64,000 nt of DNA from Geomonas oryzisoli (GTDB lineage Bacteria; Desulfobacterota; Desulfuromonadia; Geobacterales; Geobacteraceae), in assembly GCF_018986915.1 (NCBI RefSeq), contig NZ_CP076723.1, forward strand, positions 3,769,501 through 3,833,500, read 5' to 3'. The notes beneath the pieces were generated by a model. It ran no database searches, had not been told where the DNA came from, and saw only the letters and a list, made by a program, of their open reading frames with translations. Of the stretch, positions 9,371-17,876 are shown piece by piece. Every line of letters begins with the position of its first letter. Positions within the stretch are counted from its first letter, which is position 1. The position numbers were made by a program, and so were the translations under genes.

Positions 9371-9387
9371 TACGGCCTCAGCAAAAG

Positions 9388-9473
9388 CCAGCTAGGGGAG
9401 TTCGCCAGAACTGAGACAGGTTGATCCTGAACCCTTTGAACCTGATCCGGGTAGTACCGGCGTAGGGAAGCGG
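9388..9473 (+). promoter_or_regulatory. TPP riboswitch (THI element)
   Basis: The conserved core is present in order: the GGGGAG 5' strand, CTGAGA, the ACCCTTTGAACCTGATC block, then CCGGGTAGTACCGG and CGTAGGGAAGC closing the P1 side. It precedes thiED and thiC. With the terminator just downstream, this suggests transcription stops when thiamine pyrophosphate is bound. Confidence 0.95.
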
Positions 9474-9500
9474 CGCGTACTCCGACCTTTTTATCCTGGA

Positions 9501-9527
9501 GCCGTGACCCCTCGTCGCGGCTTTTTT
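9501..9527 (+). terminator. Riboswitch-controlled terminator
   Basis: A 7-bp stem, GCCGTGA (9501-9507) with TCGCGGC (9515-9521), is followed by six T residues. It lies 27 bases after the TPP aptamer and before any gene, as expected for the expression platform. Confidence 0.8.
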
Positions 9528-9548
9528 ATTTTTAAAGACTAAATCGTT

Positions 9549-9735
9549 GGCCACGGAGAAAATCTGAGGAAATCTGAGAAAGACAAATCTTTTGGGTTAC
9601 CCCCGAAGCCTTGCCTGTAAGTTTCTCTCCGAACTTCTCAGATTTTCTCCGTGGCCAACGGTTGGTTTTGCTTTACCCCAAAAGCTTTGTTTTTGGTTTT
9701 CTCAGAAGTTCTCAGATTTTCTCCGTGGCCAACGG
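9549..9735. repeat. Paired inverted repeat R1, copy cluster 4, in the thiED leader
   Basis: One forward half (9549-9582) and two reverse halves (9622-9661 and 9698-9735) lie between the riboswitch terminator and the thiED start. The repeat must be transcribed whenever the riboswitch is open, so a long hairpin would form in the 5' leader. The two reverse halves compete for a single forward half. Confidence 0.85.
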
Positions 9736-9762
9736 TTTTCGGTTTGGTTTAAGAGGTGTGCC

Positions 9763-11217
9763 TTGTTAAGACTCGTAGTGGACCACAGCGGGAAGGAACG
9801 GCGTGTAGCTGGACTGTACCTGATCACGGACCAGGGCGAACGCCTGGTGCCCCGGGTACGTGAGGCGCTCTCCAGCGGCGGCGTCACGCTGCTGCAATAC
9901 CGCGACAAGCTGCGCAGCTTCGACGAGCGCCTGGCGCTGGGAAGCGACCTGAAACACCTGTGCGCCGAGTTCCAGGTGCAGTTCATCGTGAACGACGACC
10001 TGGAACTGGCAGTGGCGCTGGACGCCGACGGACTGCACCTGGGACAGGAAGACGGCGACCCGGCCGCGGCGCGGGCCGCCCTTGGGCCGAAGAAGCTGAT
10101 CGGCATCTCCACCCATTCTGTCGCAGAGGCGCTCGCCGCCCAGGAGGCGGGTGCGGACTACATCGGCTTCGGCTCCCTCTACCCCACCGAGACAAAAGAC
10201 GTCGAGTACCTGCAAAGCCCGGAAGTACTGGCCGAGTTGAGGCAGCAGGTGCAGATCCCTATCGTGGCCATCGGCGGCATCACCAGGGACAACGCCTGCC
10301 CGGTCATCGACGCCGGGGCGGACGCCATAGCGGTCATTTCCGCGGTCCTTTCCTCCCGCTCGCCCGGCCTGGCCGCGACGGAACTGTCGCTTTTGTTCAA
10401 CCGCACCCAGATGCAACCGCGCGGCGCGGTGCTCACCATTGCCGGCAGCGATTCGGGCGGCGGCGCCGGCATCCAGGCAGATCTCAAGACCATCACGCTG
10501 CTGGGGAGCTACGGCGCCTCGGCCATCACCGCCCTCACCGCGCAGAACACCCGGGGCGTCACCGGCATCCACCCCTCCCCTCCCGAATTCCTGGCTGAGC
10601 AGATCGACGCTGTGCTGTCGGACATCCCCATCGACGTGGTGAAGATCGGCATGCTCTGCTCGCCGGAAAACGCCGAGATCGTGGCCGACAAGCTGACGGC
10701 CTACGAGATGAGGATGGTGGTGCTCGATCCCGTGATGAGCGCGAAGGGCGGGGTCGCACTGCTCGAGGACGAGGCGCTCTCGGTGCTGAAAAAACGGCTC
10801 GTGCCGGCCAGCTACCTGGTCACCCCCAACATCCCGGAAGCGGAAGCCCTCACCGGCCTCACCATCACCGACAGCGCCGGGATGGAACTGGCCGCCCGCG
10901 CGCTGCACCTCATGGGCGCCAGGCACGTGCTGGTCAAGGGGGGGCACCTGACCGAAGGGGTGGTGACCGACATCCTCTTCGACGGCAACAGTTTCACCCG
11001 TTTCAGCGCGCCCCGCGTGCTCACCCGCAACACCCACGGCACCGGTTGCACCCTGGCCTCCGCCATCGCGAGCAACCTGGCCCAGGGAGAGCCGCTGCCG
11101 ACCGCGATTCTGCGCGCGAAGCTGTTTGTTACCCGCGCCATCAAGTATTCCCAGCCGCTCGGCAAGGGACACGGACCGGTGAACCATTTCCTGGCGGCAC
11201 GGGAGCAGGGGGAGTAG
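9763..11217 (+). CDS. thiED: ThiE-ThiD fusion: thiamine phosphate synthase / HMP(-P) kinase
   Basis: The 484-residue fusion makes HMP-PP (ThiD) and couples it to the thiazole (ThiE). The ThiE half (about residues 1-210) has GLYLITDQG, LQYRDK, VNDDLELA, DGLHLGQED and GFGSLYPTETK. The ThiD half (about 215-484) has TIAGSDSGGGAGIQADLK and NTHGTGCTLASAIASNLA. I chose TTG at 9763 with AAGAGG upstream. The open frame continues back to 9592, but that part translates R1 repeat DNA. It is the first gene under the TPP riboswitch, followed by thiC in the same direction 210 bases later. Confidence 0.94.
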   Translation: MLRLVVDHSGKERRVAGLYLITDQGERLVPRVREALSSGGVTLLQYRDKLRSFDERLALGSDLKHLCAEFQVQFIVNDDLELAVALDADGLHLGQEDGDPAAARAALGPKKLIGISTHSVAEALAAQEAGADYIGFGSLYPTETKDVEYLQSPEVLAELRQQVQIPIVAIGGITRDNACPVIDAGADAIAVISAVLSSRSPGLAATELSLLFNRTQMQPRGAVLTIAGSDSGGGAGIQADLKTITLLGSYGASAITALTAQNTRGVTGIHPSPPEFLAEQIDAVLSDIPIDVVKIGMLCSPENAEIVADKLTAYEMRMVVLDPVMSAKGGVALLEDEALSVLKKRLVPASYLVTPNIPEAEALTGLTITDSAGMELAARALHLMGARHVLVKGGHLTEGVVTDILFDGNSFTRFSAPRVLTRNTHGTGCTLASAIASNLAQGEPLPTAILRAKLFVTRAIKYSQPLGKGHGPVNHFLAAREQGE

Positions 11218-11253
11218 GGAAATAAGCGCGGCGCCTATAGGTGGGCCAAGCGT

Positions 11254-11344
11254 CCCCTCCCCCGGAGGGGGAGGGACAGGGAGGGGGACGCGTAGCGACT
11301 TCAGCCTGCTTCCCCCCTCCCAGCCTTCCCCCTCCGGGGGGAGG
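11254..11344. repeat. GC-rich inverted repeat, family R4, copy 1 (thiED-thiC gap)
   Basis: A forward unit (11254-11288), built as a CCTCCCCCGGAGGGGGAGG palindrome plus a GACAGGGAGGGGG tail, faces a reverse unit (11311-11344). Further copies lie at 19469-19564, 56751-56838 and 60101-60165. It sits inside the riboswitch-controlled transcript between thiED and thiC. Confidence 0.8.
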
Positions 11345-11427
11345 AGCATGCAAAGCATCGTTCTCTTTGGCACCACAAGAGCGACGCAAAGAATTCAGTA
11401 AAGAACGAGCCTTAAAAAGGAGCAACC

Positions 11428-12738
11428 ATGACCCAGCTGGAATACGCCCGCAAGGGGATCATCACCGACAAGATGAAGACGGCAGCCCTCGCCGAGGGGG
11501 TCGACGCCGAGTTCATCCGCGCCGGGATCGCCGCCGGGAACATCATCATCTGCCATAACAACAAGCACGTGAACGGCACCCCGCTCGCGGTAGGCAAGGG
11601 GTTGAGGACCAAGGTCAACGCCAACATCGGCAGCTCCGCCGACGACCTCAACATCGACAAGGAACTGGAAAAGGCGCGTGTGGCGGTGGCCAGCGGCGCC
11701 GACGCCATCATGGACCTCTCCACAGGCGGCCCGGTCGACGAGATCCGCCGCGCCGTGATCGCGGAGACCCCGGCCTGCATCGGCACCGTGCCGCTGTACC
11801 AGGCGGCACTCGACGCGGTGAGAAAGCACAAAAAGGCGATCGTCGAGATGACCGTGGAAGACATCTTCCAGGGGGTCATCAAGCATGCCGAGGACGGCGT
11901 CGACTTCATCACCGTGCACTGCGGCGTGACCCGCTCCACCGTCGAGCGCATGCGCAAGGAAGGGCGCATCATGGACGTGGTTTCCCGCGGCGGCGCCTTC
12001 ACCATCGAGTGGATGGCGCACAACAACGCCGAGAACCCGCTTTACGAGCACTTCGACCGTCTGCTGGAGATCACCAAGGCGTACGACATGACCCTGTCGC
12101 TGGGAGATGGTTTCCGCCCCGGCTGCCTGGCCGACGCCACCGACCGCGCTCAGATCCACGAGTTGATCATCCTGGGCGAGCTCACCCAGCGTGCCCAGGA
12201 GTACGGCGTGCAGGTGATGATCGAGGGTCCGGGCCACATGCCGCTGAACCAGATCGAGGCCAACATCCTTTTGCAGAAGCGTCTTTGCCATGGCGCCCCC
12301 TTCTACGTCTTGGGGCCGCTGGTCACCGACATCGCCCCGGGCTACGACCACATCACCTCCGCCATCGGCGGGACCATCGCCGCCGCGGCCGGTGCCGACT
12401 TCCTGTGCTACGTGACCCCGTCCGAGCACCTGAAGCTCCCGAGCGTCGAGGACGTGCGTGAGGGCGTGATGGCGTCGCGCATCGCAGCCCACGCCGCCGA
12501 CATCGTCAAAGGGGTCAAGGGGGCCATCGAGAAGGACAACCAGATGGCGCGCTGCAGGAAGAAGCTCGATTGGGAAGGTCAGTTCGCGCTCGCCATCGAC
12601 CCGGTCAAGGCGCGTCGTCTGCGCGAGGAGTCCGGCGTTGCCGACCACGGCGCCTGCACCATGTGTGGCGAGTTCTGCGCCTACAAGGTGATGGACGACG
12701 CCACCGAGCGCGAGCGCGCCAACGCCGCCTGCGCATAG
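11428..12738 (+). CDS. thiC: Phosphomethylpyrimidine synthase
   Basis: This radical SAM enzyme converts aminoimidazole ribotide to HMP phosphate for thiamine. The 436-residue product is the short ThiC form without the N-terminal extension of the E. coli/plant type. It shows [15 protein letters not shown], the [12 protein letters not shown] core and [15 protein letters not shown]. The C-terminal cluster motif is CTMCGEFC (Cys 410, 413, 417), a CX2CX3C spacing as I recall for short ThiC forms. The ATG at 11428 has a textbook SD (AAGGAG). It is second in the TPP-riboswitch unit. Confidence 0.97.
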   Translation: MTQLEYARKGIITDKMKTAALAEGVDAEFIRAGIAAGNIIICHNNKHVNGTPLAVGKGLRTKVNANIGSSADDLNIDKELEKARVAVASGADAIMDLSTGGPVDEIRRAVIAETPACIGTVPLYQAALDAVRKHKKAIVEMTVEDIFQGVIKHAEDGVDFITVHCGVTRSTVERMRKEGRIMDVVSRGGAFTIEWMAHNNAENPLYEHFDRLLEITKAYDMTLSLGDGFRPGCLADATDRAQIHELIILGELTQRAQEYGVQVMIEGPGHMPLNQIEANILLQKRLCHGAPFYVLGPLVTDIAPGYDHITSAIGGTIAAAAGADFLCYVTPSEHLKLPSVEDVREGVMASRIAAHAADIVKGVKGAIEKDNQMARCRKKLDWEGQFALAIDPVKARRLREESGVADHGACTMCGEFCAYKVMDDATERERANAACA

Positions 12739-12766
12739 CAACGCCAAGGTTGCCGTAACACCTGTA

Positions 12767-12788
12767 GGGGCGAATAATCATTCGCCCC
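12767..12788. repeat. Short palindrome, family R5
   Basis: GGGGCGAAT (12767-12775), a loop AATC and ATTCGCCCC (12780-12788) form a 9-bp hairpin just after thiC. The motif resembles a short palindrome I recall from intergenic DNA of many bacteria. There is only one copy in the window. Confidence 0.6.
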
Positions 12789-12801
12789 GTTTGCCCCACG
12801 A

Positions 12802-12837
12802 AAAAGCCGCTGCCCCCAAGAAGGGACAGCGGCTTTT
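12802..12837. terminator. Bidirectional terminator between thiC and the receiver gene
   Basis: An 11-bp stem, AAAAGCCGCTG (12802-12812) with CAGCGGCTTTT (12827-12837), ends in T runs on both strands. It lies between two convergent genes, so it can stop both. Confidence 0.85.
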
Positions 12838-12850
12838 GTTGTTTAAACCT

Positions 12851-13213
12851 TCAACGCAAGGACGCAATGACGGCCAGGACTTCATCCACCCTGCCGGGCT
12901 TGTCGACCATCGGGACCGCGAGTCGGCAGGCGCGCGCCTGCACCTCGGTGGAAACCGCTGCCGAGACCAGCACTATTTCCATGTCAGGGTCCAGCCGCTG
13001 CGCCAGGGCCGCAAGCTCGAGGCCATCCAGCCCCGGCATCTGCAGGTCCGTCAACATCAGGGTGAACCGCTTGTCGGCCAAGGCGGCCAGTGCCTCCTCC
13101 GCATCGCCGGCCTGGCTGACTTCGAATCCGGAGTCGGCGATGATGCTGCCCACCAGCCGGCGGTACTTCTGATCGTCGTCAACCAACAACACTGACGCCT
13201 TTGCCATTGCCAT
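12851..13213 (-). CDS. Single-domain response regulator (receiver only)
   Basis: This 120-residue protein is a complete CheY-like receiver with no output domain. It has the acidic pocket VDDD (residues 11-14), the phosphorylation site Asp56 in LTDLQMPG, and Lys105 in VDKPGR. It should act by protein-protein contact or in a phosphorelay. Two starts are possible, 13213 (MAMAK) and 13207 (MAK). The first has GGGGC upstream. A strong terminator lies directly before it, so it is transcribed apart from the kinase operon to its right. The partner kinase is unknown. Confidence 0.88.
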   Translation of the reverse strand: MAMAKASVLLVDDDQKYRRLVGSIIADSGFEVSQAGDAEEALAALADKRFTLMLTDLQMPGLDGLELAALAQRLDPDMEIVLVSAAVSTEVQARACRLAVPMVDKPGRVDEVLAVIASLR

Positions 13214-13228
13214 GGTGCCCCGTATCTC

Positions 13229-13269
13229 AAAAAGTGGGGGGCGGCAGATCATCGGACCTGCCGCCCCCC
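13229..13269 (-). terminator. Terminator of the two-component operon
   Basis: A perfect 12-bp GC-rich stem (13236-13247 with 13258-13269) with a 10-base loop is followed on the minus strand by AC and a run of five T (13229-13233). It lies about 220 bases past the kinase stop. The intervening 13270-13490 holds no gene I can support, only a short tandem AAATGTGGAAG pair at about 13376-13398. Confidence 0.8.
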
Positions 13270-13490
13270 AGAAGGGACGTCCCGAAGAGGAGGTAAGAGA
13301 CGCCCCTGCAACTTGTTGCCCGCTGTGTGGTGTTGGTGGAGAAAGCACGCCGATGGTACCGGCAGAATGAGGAACAAATGTGGAAGAAATGTGGAAGTAC
13401 GCGTTTCGCATTCTCCTACGGCTGCGCCGTGCCGGGATGCGAACGGGAACGAGGTGTAGCGGTTGGGATGGCCATGGCAGCGCCCCCCGG

Positions 13491-14945
13491 TCACTCCCTC
13501 TCGTCGGGTGGCGCCTGTAACGACGGATGCGGCGGGAAGTGCAGTGTCACGGTGGTTCCGTGCCCGGGACGGCTCCATGCGGAAGCGTCGCCGTTGTGCA
13601 TCTCCATAATGGCCTTCACGATGGCAAGGCCGAGGCCGGTGCCTCTGTGCTGCGAGCCGGATTTGACCCGGTAGAACCGGTCGAAAAGAAAAGGCAGGTG
13701 CTCGGAGTAGATACCGCAGCCGGTATCCGCAACGCTTATCTCGACCTCGCCGTTACTTCCCTCGGACGAGAAGATGGTCACTTCACCTCCGGCCGGAGTG
13801 TAGGTAAGGGCGTTGCTGATCAGGTTGCTGAGAGCTCGGCGGAACAGGGTCCGGTCCCCCCAGAAGGACGCTTCGACGTAGCTGACCAGTGAAATGCCGG
13901 CAGCGCCGGCCTCTTCGGAGAAGTAGTCCACCACCTCCTCGACCTCGGCCCCCGCGTCCAGTCTTTCGAACATCAGGTCGTTTTTCTCGTTGTCGGCACG
14001 GGCCAAAAAGAGGAGCTTGTCGATCACCGCCGCCAGCCGTTCGTACTCCGTGAGGCTGGAGGAGATGATCTCCTGGTACTCCTGCGGGGTCCTTTCCTGG
14101 GAGAGGGCGATCTCCGCTTCCAGCATCATGTTGTTGATCGGCGTGCGCAGCTCGTGGGCGAGGTTGCCCGAGTAATGCGACAGCCTCTGGAAGGAGCTCT
14201 CCAGGCGGACCATCATGGCATTCACTGCATCGACTACGGGATGCATCTCGGTCGGGAAACTTTCTGCTTCGAGCCTGGTGCTGAGCCGGCTACCGGTGAT
14301 GTTCTTGATCGAGTTGCAGAAATCATCCAGGGGCTTGAGCCCCCGTCTTACCACGACGTAGGAACTGGGAATGGCGAACAGGAAGGCACCCAGGCCGAAG
14401 AGAACGAGATAGGTCCGGTAGACGTTGATCAGTTTGTTGTGCTCGGCCAGGTCCAGCCCGATGAGCAGGCGCCAACCGCGAGCCTCGGAGACCGGATCGG
14501 AGAGCTTGGCGGTCCTCAGCAGGAAGTCGCCGGCGCGGCCCTGGTACTTTCTGGCCCTGGTATCGCCGGCAGGGGGGAAGGCGGAGTCGGGGACGGTTCC
14601 CCTCAAGTTGGGACAGTCGACGATGACCTCCCCTTCACGGTCCACCACGCGCATCAGGATGCAGTTGGTGGTGGCGTCTTCGCCCCGTGCTTCCGCGGCC
14701 ATCATCTGCTTGATGGCGTTGAGGCCGGCAGGGGTGGACAGCAGGGCGCGCACCGATGTGATCTCAGCCTGCAGCTGCTCGGCGCCGGAATCGTTGATGT
14801 GCTGGACCAGTTTGAAGTACAGAAGGGATGCGCATAGCGTGAAGCCGACGAGGATGGAGATGATGTACAGCACGGCCAGGTTATGGGCCATGGACCGGGT
14901 ACGCCGTGGTGCGGTTTCCTCCGGGGAGGGGGATGAATCACTCAT
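13491..14945 (-). CDS. Membrane sensor histidine kinase (CusS-like)
   Basis: The 484 residues comprise a membrane helix (about 21-43), a periplasmic sensor loop (about 45-172), a second helix (about 176-198), HAMP, and an H-box with His264 in NLAHELRTPINNMM. The catalytic domain has SNLISNALTYTPAGGEV (N box), ADTGCGI and RGTGLGLAIVKAI. This layout fits heavy-metal and envelope sensor kinases. The start overlaps the regulator stop by eight bases, indicating coupled translation. The signal cannot be read from the sequence. Its place behind a BchE-like radical SAM gene hints at metal, heme or redox sensing, which is inference. Confidence 0.92.
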   Translation of the reverse strand: MSDSSPSPEETAPRRTRSMAHNLAVLYIISILVGFTLCASLLYFKLVQHINDSGAEQLQAEITSVRALLSTPAGLNAIKQMMAAEARGEDATTNCILMRVVDREGEVIVDCPNLRGTVPDSAFPPAGDTRARKYQGRAGDFLLRTAKLSDPVSEARGWRLLIGLDLAEHNKLINVYRTYLVLFGLGAFLFAIPSSYVVVRRGLKPLDDFCNSIKNITGSRLSTRLEAESFPTEMHPVVDAVNAMMVRLESSFQRLSHYSGNLAHELRTPINNMMLEAEIALSQERTPQEYQEIISSSLTEYERLAAVIDKLLFLARADNEKNDLMFERLDAGAEVEEVVDYFSEEAGAAGISLVSYVEASFWGDRTLFRRALSNLISNALTYTPAGGEVTIFSSEGSNGEVEISVADTGCGIYSEHLPFLFDRFYRVKSGSQHRGTGLGLAIVKAIMEMHNGDASAWSRPGHGTTVTLHFPPHPSLQAPPDERE

Positions 14946-15615
14946 CGCGGTCCTCGAGGACGTAGCCCACGCCGCGCACGGTGTGGATAAGCTTCTTGTC
15001 GAAGGGGCCGTCCACCTTGGCCCGCAGCCCCGCCAGCTTCACGTCCACGATCTTCATGTTGGCATCGAAGCCGAGGTTCCATACCGACTCCGCGATGCGC
15101 AGGCGTGACTGCACCTCGCCGGCACGGCGGATCAGCATGGAGAGGAGCGCGAACTCCTTGGGGGTCAACTCCAGGTGTTTTCCGGAGCGGGTCGCCTTGC
15201 GGGCGAAGAAGTTGACGGTAAGATCGGCCACCTGGACCTCGTCCTGCTGCAGCACCTGGCCGCGGCGCAAAAGCGCCTGGATGCGGGCACAGAGCTCCCC
15301 GAAGGAGAACGGTTTGACCAGGTAATCGTCGGCCCCGGACTGCAGGCCGCAGATCCGGTCGTGCACCTCGTCGCGCGCGGTGAGCATGATCACCGGCGTG
15401 CTCATTCCCGCCTGGCGCAGCCGTTTCACCACCTCGAAGCCGTCGATGCCCGGAAGCATCAGGTCGAGAATGATCAGGTCGTACGCCTTCTCCTTCGCCA
15501 TGGCGAGCCCCTTCAGGCCGTCGCCGGCGATGTCCGCGTTGATGCTGACCTCCGCCAAACCTTTGCGAAGCTGTTCCGCGGTTTTTTCAGAATCTTCAAT
15601 GATCAGGAAATTCAT
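14938..15615 (-). CDS. OmpR/PhoB-type response regulator (CusR-like)
   Basis: The 225-residue regulator has a receiver domain (Asp51 in ILDLMLPG, Lys101 in YLVKPFSF) and a C-terminal winged-helix DNA-binding domain containing LTPKEFALL and IHTVRGVGYVLE. I chose the ATG at 15615 because the receiver fold begins immediately (MNFLIIEDSE). Only 34 bases separate it from the small membrane protein gene upstream, so the radical SAM gene, the membrane protein, this regulator and its kinase may be one transcript. A short CCGGGCT palindrome in that gap has no T run and is unlikely to terminate. Confidence 0.93.
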   Translation of the reverse strand: MNFLIIEDSEKTAEQLRKGLAEVSINADIAGDGLKGLAMAKEKAYDLIILDLMLPGIDGFEVVKRLRQAGMSTPVIMLTARDEVHDRICGLQSGADDYLVKPFSFGELCARIQALLRRGQVLQQDEVQVADLTVNFFARKATRSGKHLELTPKEFALLSMLIRRAGEVQSRLRIAESVWNLGFDANMKIVDVKLAGLRAKVDGPFDKKLIHTVRGVGYVLEDRDE

Positions 15616-15649
15616 GCCAGACCCTTTCCCGGGCTGAGCCCGGAGTTCG

Positions 15650-16003
15650 TCAACTGAACGCCGTGCAGTACCCCCAGTAAATTCCACCGCCTACTACGAC
15701 GAGCAGCACCACGTGCTTGATCACCAGCATCTTGCGCCTGGTCTTCTCGGTCTCGGCACCGTAGAAGTTGTCCACGTAGGTGAAGCTGCGCATCCCGCCG
15801 GTGGCGAAGATGACCACGGCAGCTCCGACGCTGTTCCAGAAGAAAAAATGCTCGATCTGCGTCAGGGTCCCGGCGACCGGCGGTGCCTCCAGCCGATAGC
15901 CGTGCAAAAGACGGATGGCGATCAGCGCGGAGAGCCAGTAACCGGTCATGAAATCGTGGATGAAACCGTTCAGAACGACGGCGATTTTTTTAATCCTATC
16001 CAT
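15650..16003 (-). CDS. Small four-helix membrane protein with conserved histidines
   Basis: This 117-residue protein is mostly hydrophobic, with about four helices. Notable residues are His in GFIHDF, RLLHGY, QIEHFF and VIKHVV. The same pattern (HD near the N-terminus, KHV in the last helix) recurs in the 155-residue protein at 54791-55258, and both follow a radical SAM gene. The end resembles CopD-like membrane proteins, and paired histidines could bind heme or metal. I do not assign a function. SD GAGGAG precedes the ATG, and 18 bases separate it from the radical SAM stop. Confidence 0.7.
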   Translation of the reverse strand: MDRIKKIAVVLNGFIHDFMTGYWLSALIAIRLLHGYRLEAPPVAGTLTQIEHFFFWNSVGAAVVIFATGGMRSFTYVDNFYGAETEKTRRKMLVIKHVVLLVVVGGGIYWGYCTAFS

Positions 16004-16021
16004 TGCGCTCCTCGAGCCGTG

Positions 16022-17545
16022 TCAGGGGATCGGCGCAAAGGTGTGGGGGTGCGACTGGGCATCATCCTGCGCCCGCTGCATCCCCTTCACGCTTTTGACC
16101 AGCGCCTGCACCTCGGGCGGCATCTGCCCACCCTGCTTCATCATGGCCCGCATCTGGCCGGCCAGGTACGAGTTGTTGATCAGGATGTCGAACACCGCGA
16201 GCATGAACTCCTGCTTCCAGGGGGAAAGCTGGTGCAGGTTCTGGAACTTGTGCATGAAGAACTTCTGGCTCGCCCTGCCCAGCTCGCGCTCCAGCTCCTC
16301 CAGCGTCATGTTTTTCGGCTTGATCACCGGTTCCACCAGGTTGTACTTGCGGAAGTCCGTGGTCGCCACGTACGGCTCCAGCTCGGGGTAGAGCTCGGCG
16401 TAGGGCCACGGTGCGATGGCGAGGAAGAAGGCCATGTCCGGGTTGTAGTGCTTGGCGAGCTCGATGGTCTTCGCGATGCTCTCGGGGGTGTCGTCCGGCA
16501 TCCCCAGCACGAAGGAGGTCTCCGACACGATGTCTGCGTTGTTGATGATGTCGATGGCCGCCTTGGACTGCTCCACCTTGGTGTTCTTGTTGAAGAGGTC
16601 CAGGGTTTCCTGGTCCCCCGCTTCCACACCGACGTAGATGTGCTCCACGCCCGCCTCGCGGTACTTATCCATGATGTCCGCGTCGCGCAGGATGTCGTCG
16701 ACGCGGGTCTCCATGAGGAGCTTCACGCCGACCTTGCGTTCGATCATCAGGTCGAGGATGCGCACCCAGCGCTCGCGGTCGAACGTCGGGATCTCGTCGG
16801 AGAGCATGGCGACCTCGACGCCGTAGCTGTCGCGGAGAAGCTCCAGTTCCGCCACGAAGTTCTCGGCACTCCTCGCGCGCCAGGAGCGCTCCCAAAAGAG
16901 CTGCTGCGAGCAGAACGAGCACTTCTCCATGCAGCCGCGCGAGGAGGAGACGATCGCCAGACGCGCATTGTTCTTGGCGCGGTAGCGGTAGATGGGCCAC
17001 TCCACCAGGTCCCAGGCCATGGGGAGCGAGTCGAGGTCGGCGATGGGGGCGGCCTTCGGCGTCGCGACCACGGCGCCGTCGCGCCAGAAGGAAAGCCCGG
17101 GCACGGTGGCGGGGTCGCCGCCGGCATTCAGGCAGTCGAGCAGCTTGACCAGGGTGACCTCCCCCTCGCCGCGCACCACGAAGTCGACCGTGTCGTGCTC
17201 CGCCTTCAGGATCTCGTCGTAACAGAAGGTGGCGTGGACGTTGCCGTGCACGGTGACCACCTGCGGGTTGATCTTTTTCGCCAGCGCGGTCAACTCCAGC
17301 GCGTGCGCGATGGAAGCGGTGAAGGAGGTGGTGGCGACCACGTCGGGTGCGAAGGCGCGCAGGCGCTCCTCGATCTCCGGCCACTTGTGCCACAGGCTCA
17401 TGGCGTCGTAGTAATCGACCTCGTACCCCGCGGCACGCAGCGACCCGGCGATGTAGACGAAGCCGACGTTGAGCCAGGTCCCGGCCGACTCGACGACACC
17501 GGAGTGGTACGGCGGCGTGACCAGGGCAACTCTTTTAATGCTCAT
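16022..17545 (-). CDS. B12-binding radical SAM protein, BchE-like (A)
   Basis: The 507 residues comprise an N-terminal cobalamin-binding-type domain (about 1-150) and a radical SAM barrel with the cluster motif CMEKCSFC (Cys 205, 209, 212) followed by SQQLFWERSWR. Several features recall BchE, the anaerobic Mg-protoporphyrin ester cyclase: PPYHSG near the N-terminus with an Ala-Gly-Thr-Trp turn, YDAM at 46-49, CSQ plus FW after the cluster, and NPDMAFFLAIAPWPY. The organism shows no sign of phototrophy, so the substrate is unknown. Two paralogues lie at 45837-48771. It is divergent from the LuxE-like gene. Radical SAM call certain, BchE likeness from memory. Confidence 0.88.
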   Translation of the reverse strand: MSIKRVALVTPPYHSGVVESAGTWLNVGFVYIAGSLRAAGYEVDYYDAMSLWHKWPEIEERLRAFAPDVVATTSFTASIAHALELTALAKKINPQVVTVHGNVHATFCYDEILKAEHDTVDFVVRGEGEVTLVKLLDCLNAGGDPATVPGLSFWRDGAVVATPKAAPIADLDSLPMAWDLVEWPIYRYRAKNNARLAIVSSSRGCMEKCSFCSQQLFWERSWRARSAENFVAELELLRDSYGVEVAMLSDEIPTFDRERWVRILDLMIERKVGVKLLMETRVDDILRDADIMDKYREAGVEHIYVGVEAGDQETLDLFNKNTKVEQSKAAIDIINNADIVSETSFVLGMPDDTPESIAKTIELAKHYNPDMAFFLAIAPWPYAELYPELEPYVATTDFRKYNLVEPVIKPKNMTLEELERELGRASQKFFMHKFQNLHQLSPWKQEFMLAVFDILINNSYLAGQMRAMMKQGGQMPPEVQALVKSVKGMQRAQDDAQSHPHTFAPIP

Positions 17546-17808
17546 AACCTGTTCCTTGTTTATGTGGAAGCTGTAATCGAAGAAACGTTTCTGCTTATTT
17601 TTGCATTACAATATGCCATACATGACGAAAAAATGAAAATGAAAAGACTCATTTATAATCGCTTTAATATCTGCATTACTAAATCGGAACCTGACACAGC
17701 CAGGCAGGCCTGATGATACAGTACAGGACGGGCGATTCTGCTTAAAATGTGCGCAGAAGTCCAGTTCGAAAAAGGAAATTTGCTTAACTAATAGTCACAA
17801 TAATAGTC

Positions 17809-17839
17809 TTGACTGCTATACAACCAATGGCTAGTATAG
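17809..17839 (+). promoter_or_regulatory. Promoter of the LuxE-like gene with overlapping inverted repeat
   Basis: TTGACT (17809-17814), a 17-base spacer and TAGTAT (17832-17837) lie 40 bases before the start codon. The inverted repeat CTATAC (17816-17821) and GTATAG (17834-17839), 12 bases apart, overlaps the spacer and -10 and looks like an operator. The rest of the 331-base divergent gap (17546-17876) is AT-rich and holds no gene. Confidence 0.6.
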
Positions 17840-17876
17840 TAGCCGCTGTAAAAGTCTTCTTTTAAAGGAGTTCTTC

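Noticed and set aside
2233-9735. R1 repeats as a CRISPR array
   Set aside because: Units face each other, are not regularly spaced, have no unique spacers of constant length and no cas genes are near.
9592-9762. N-terminal extension of thiED from the first in-frame ATG
   Set aside because: The extra 57 residues are a translation of R1 repeat DNA. The ThiE fold starts just after the TTG at 9763, which has a ribosome site.
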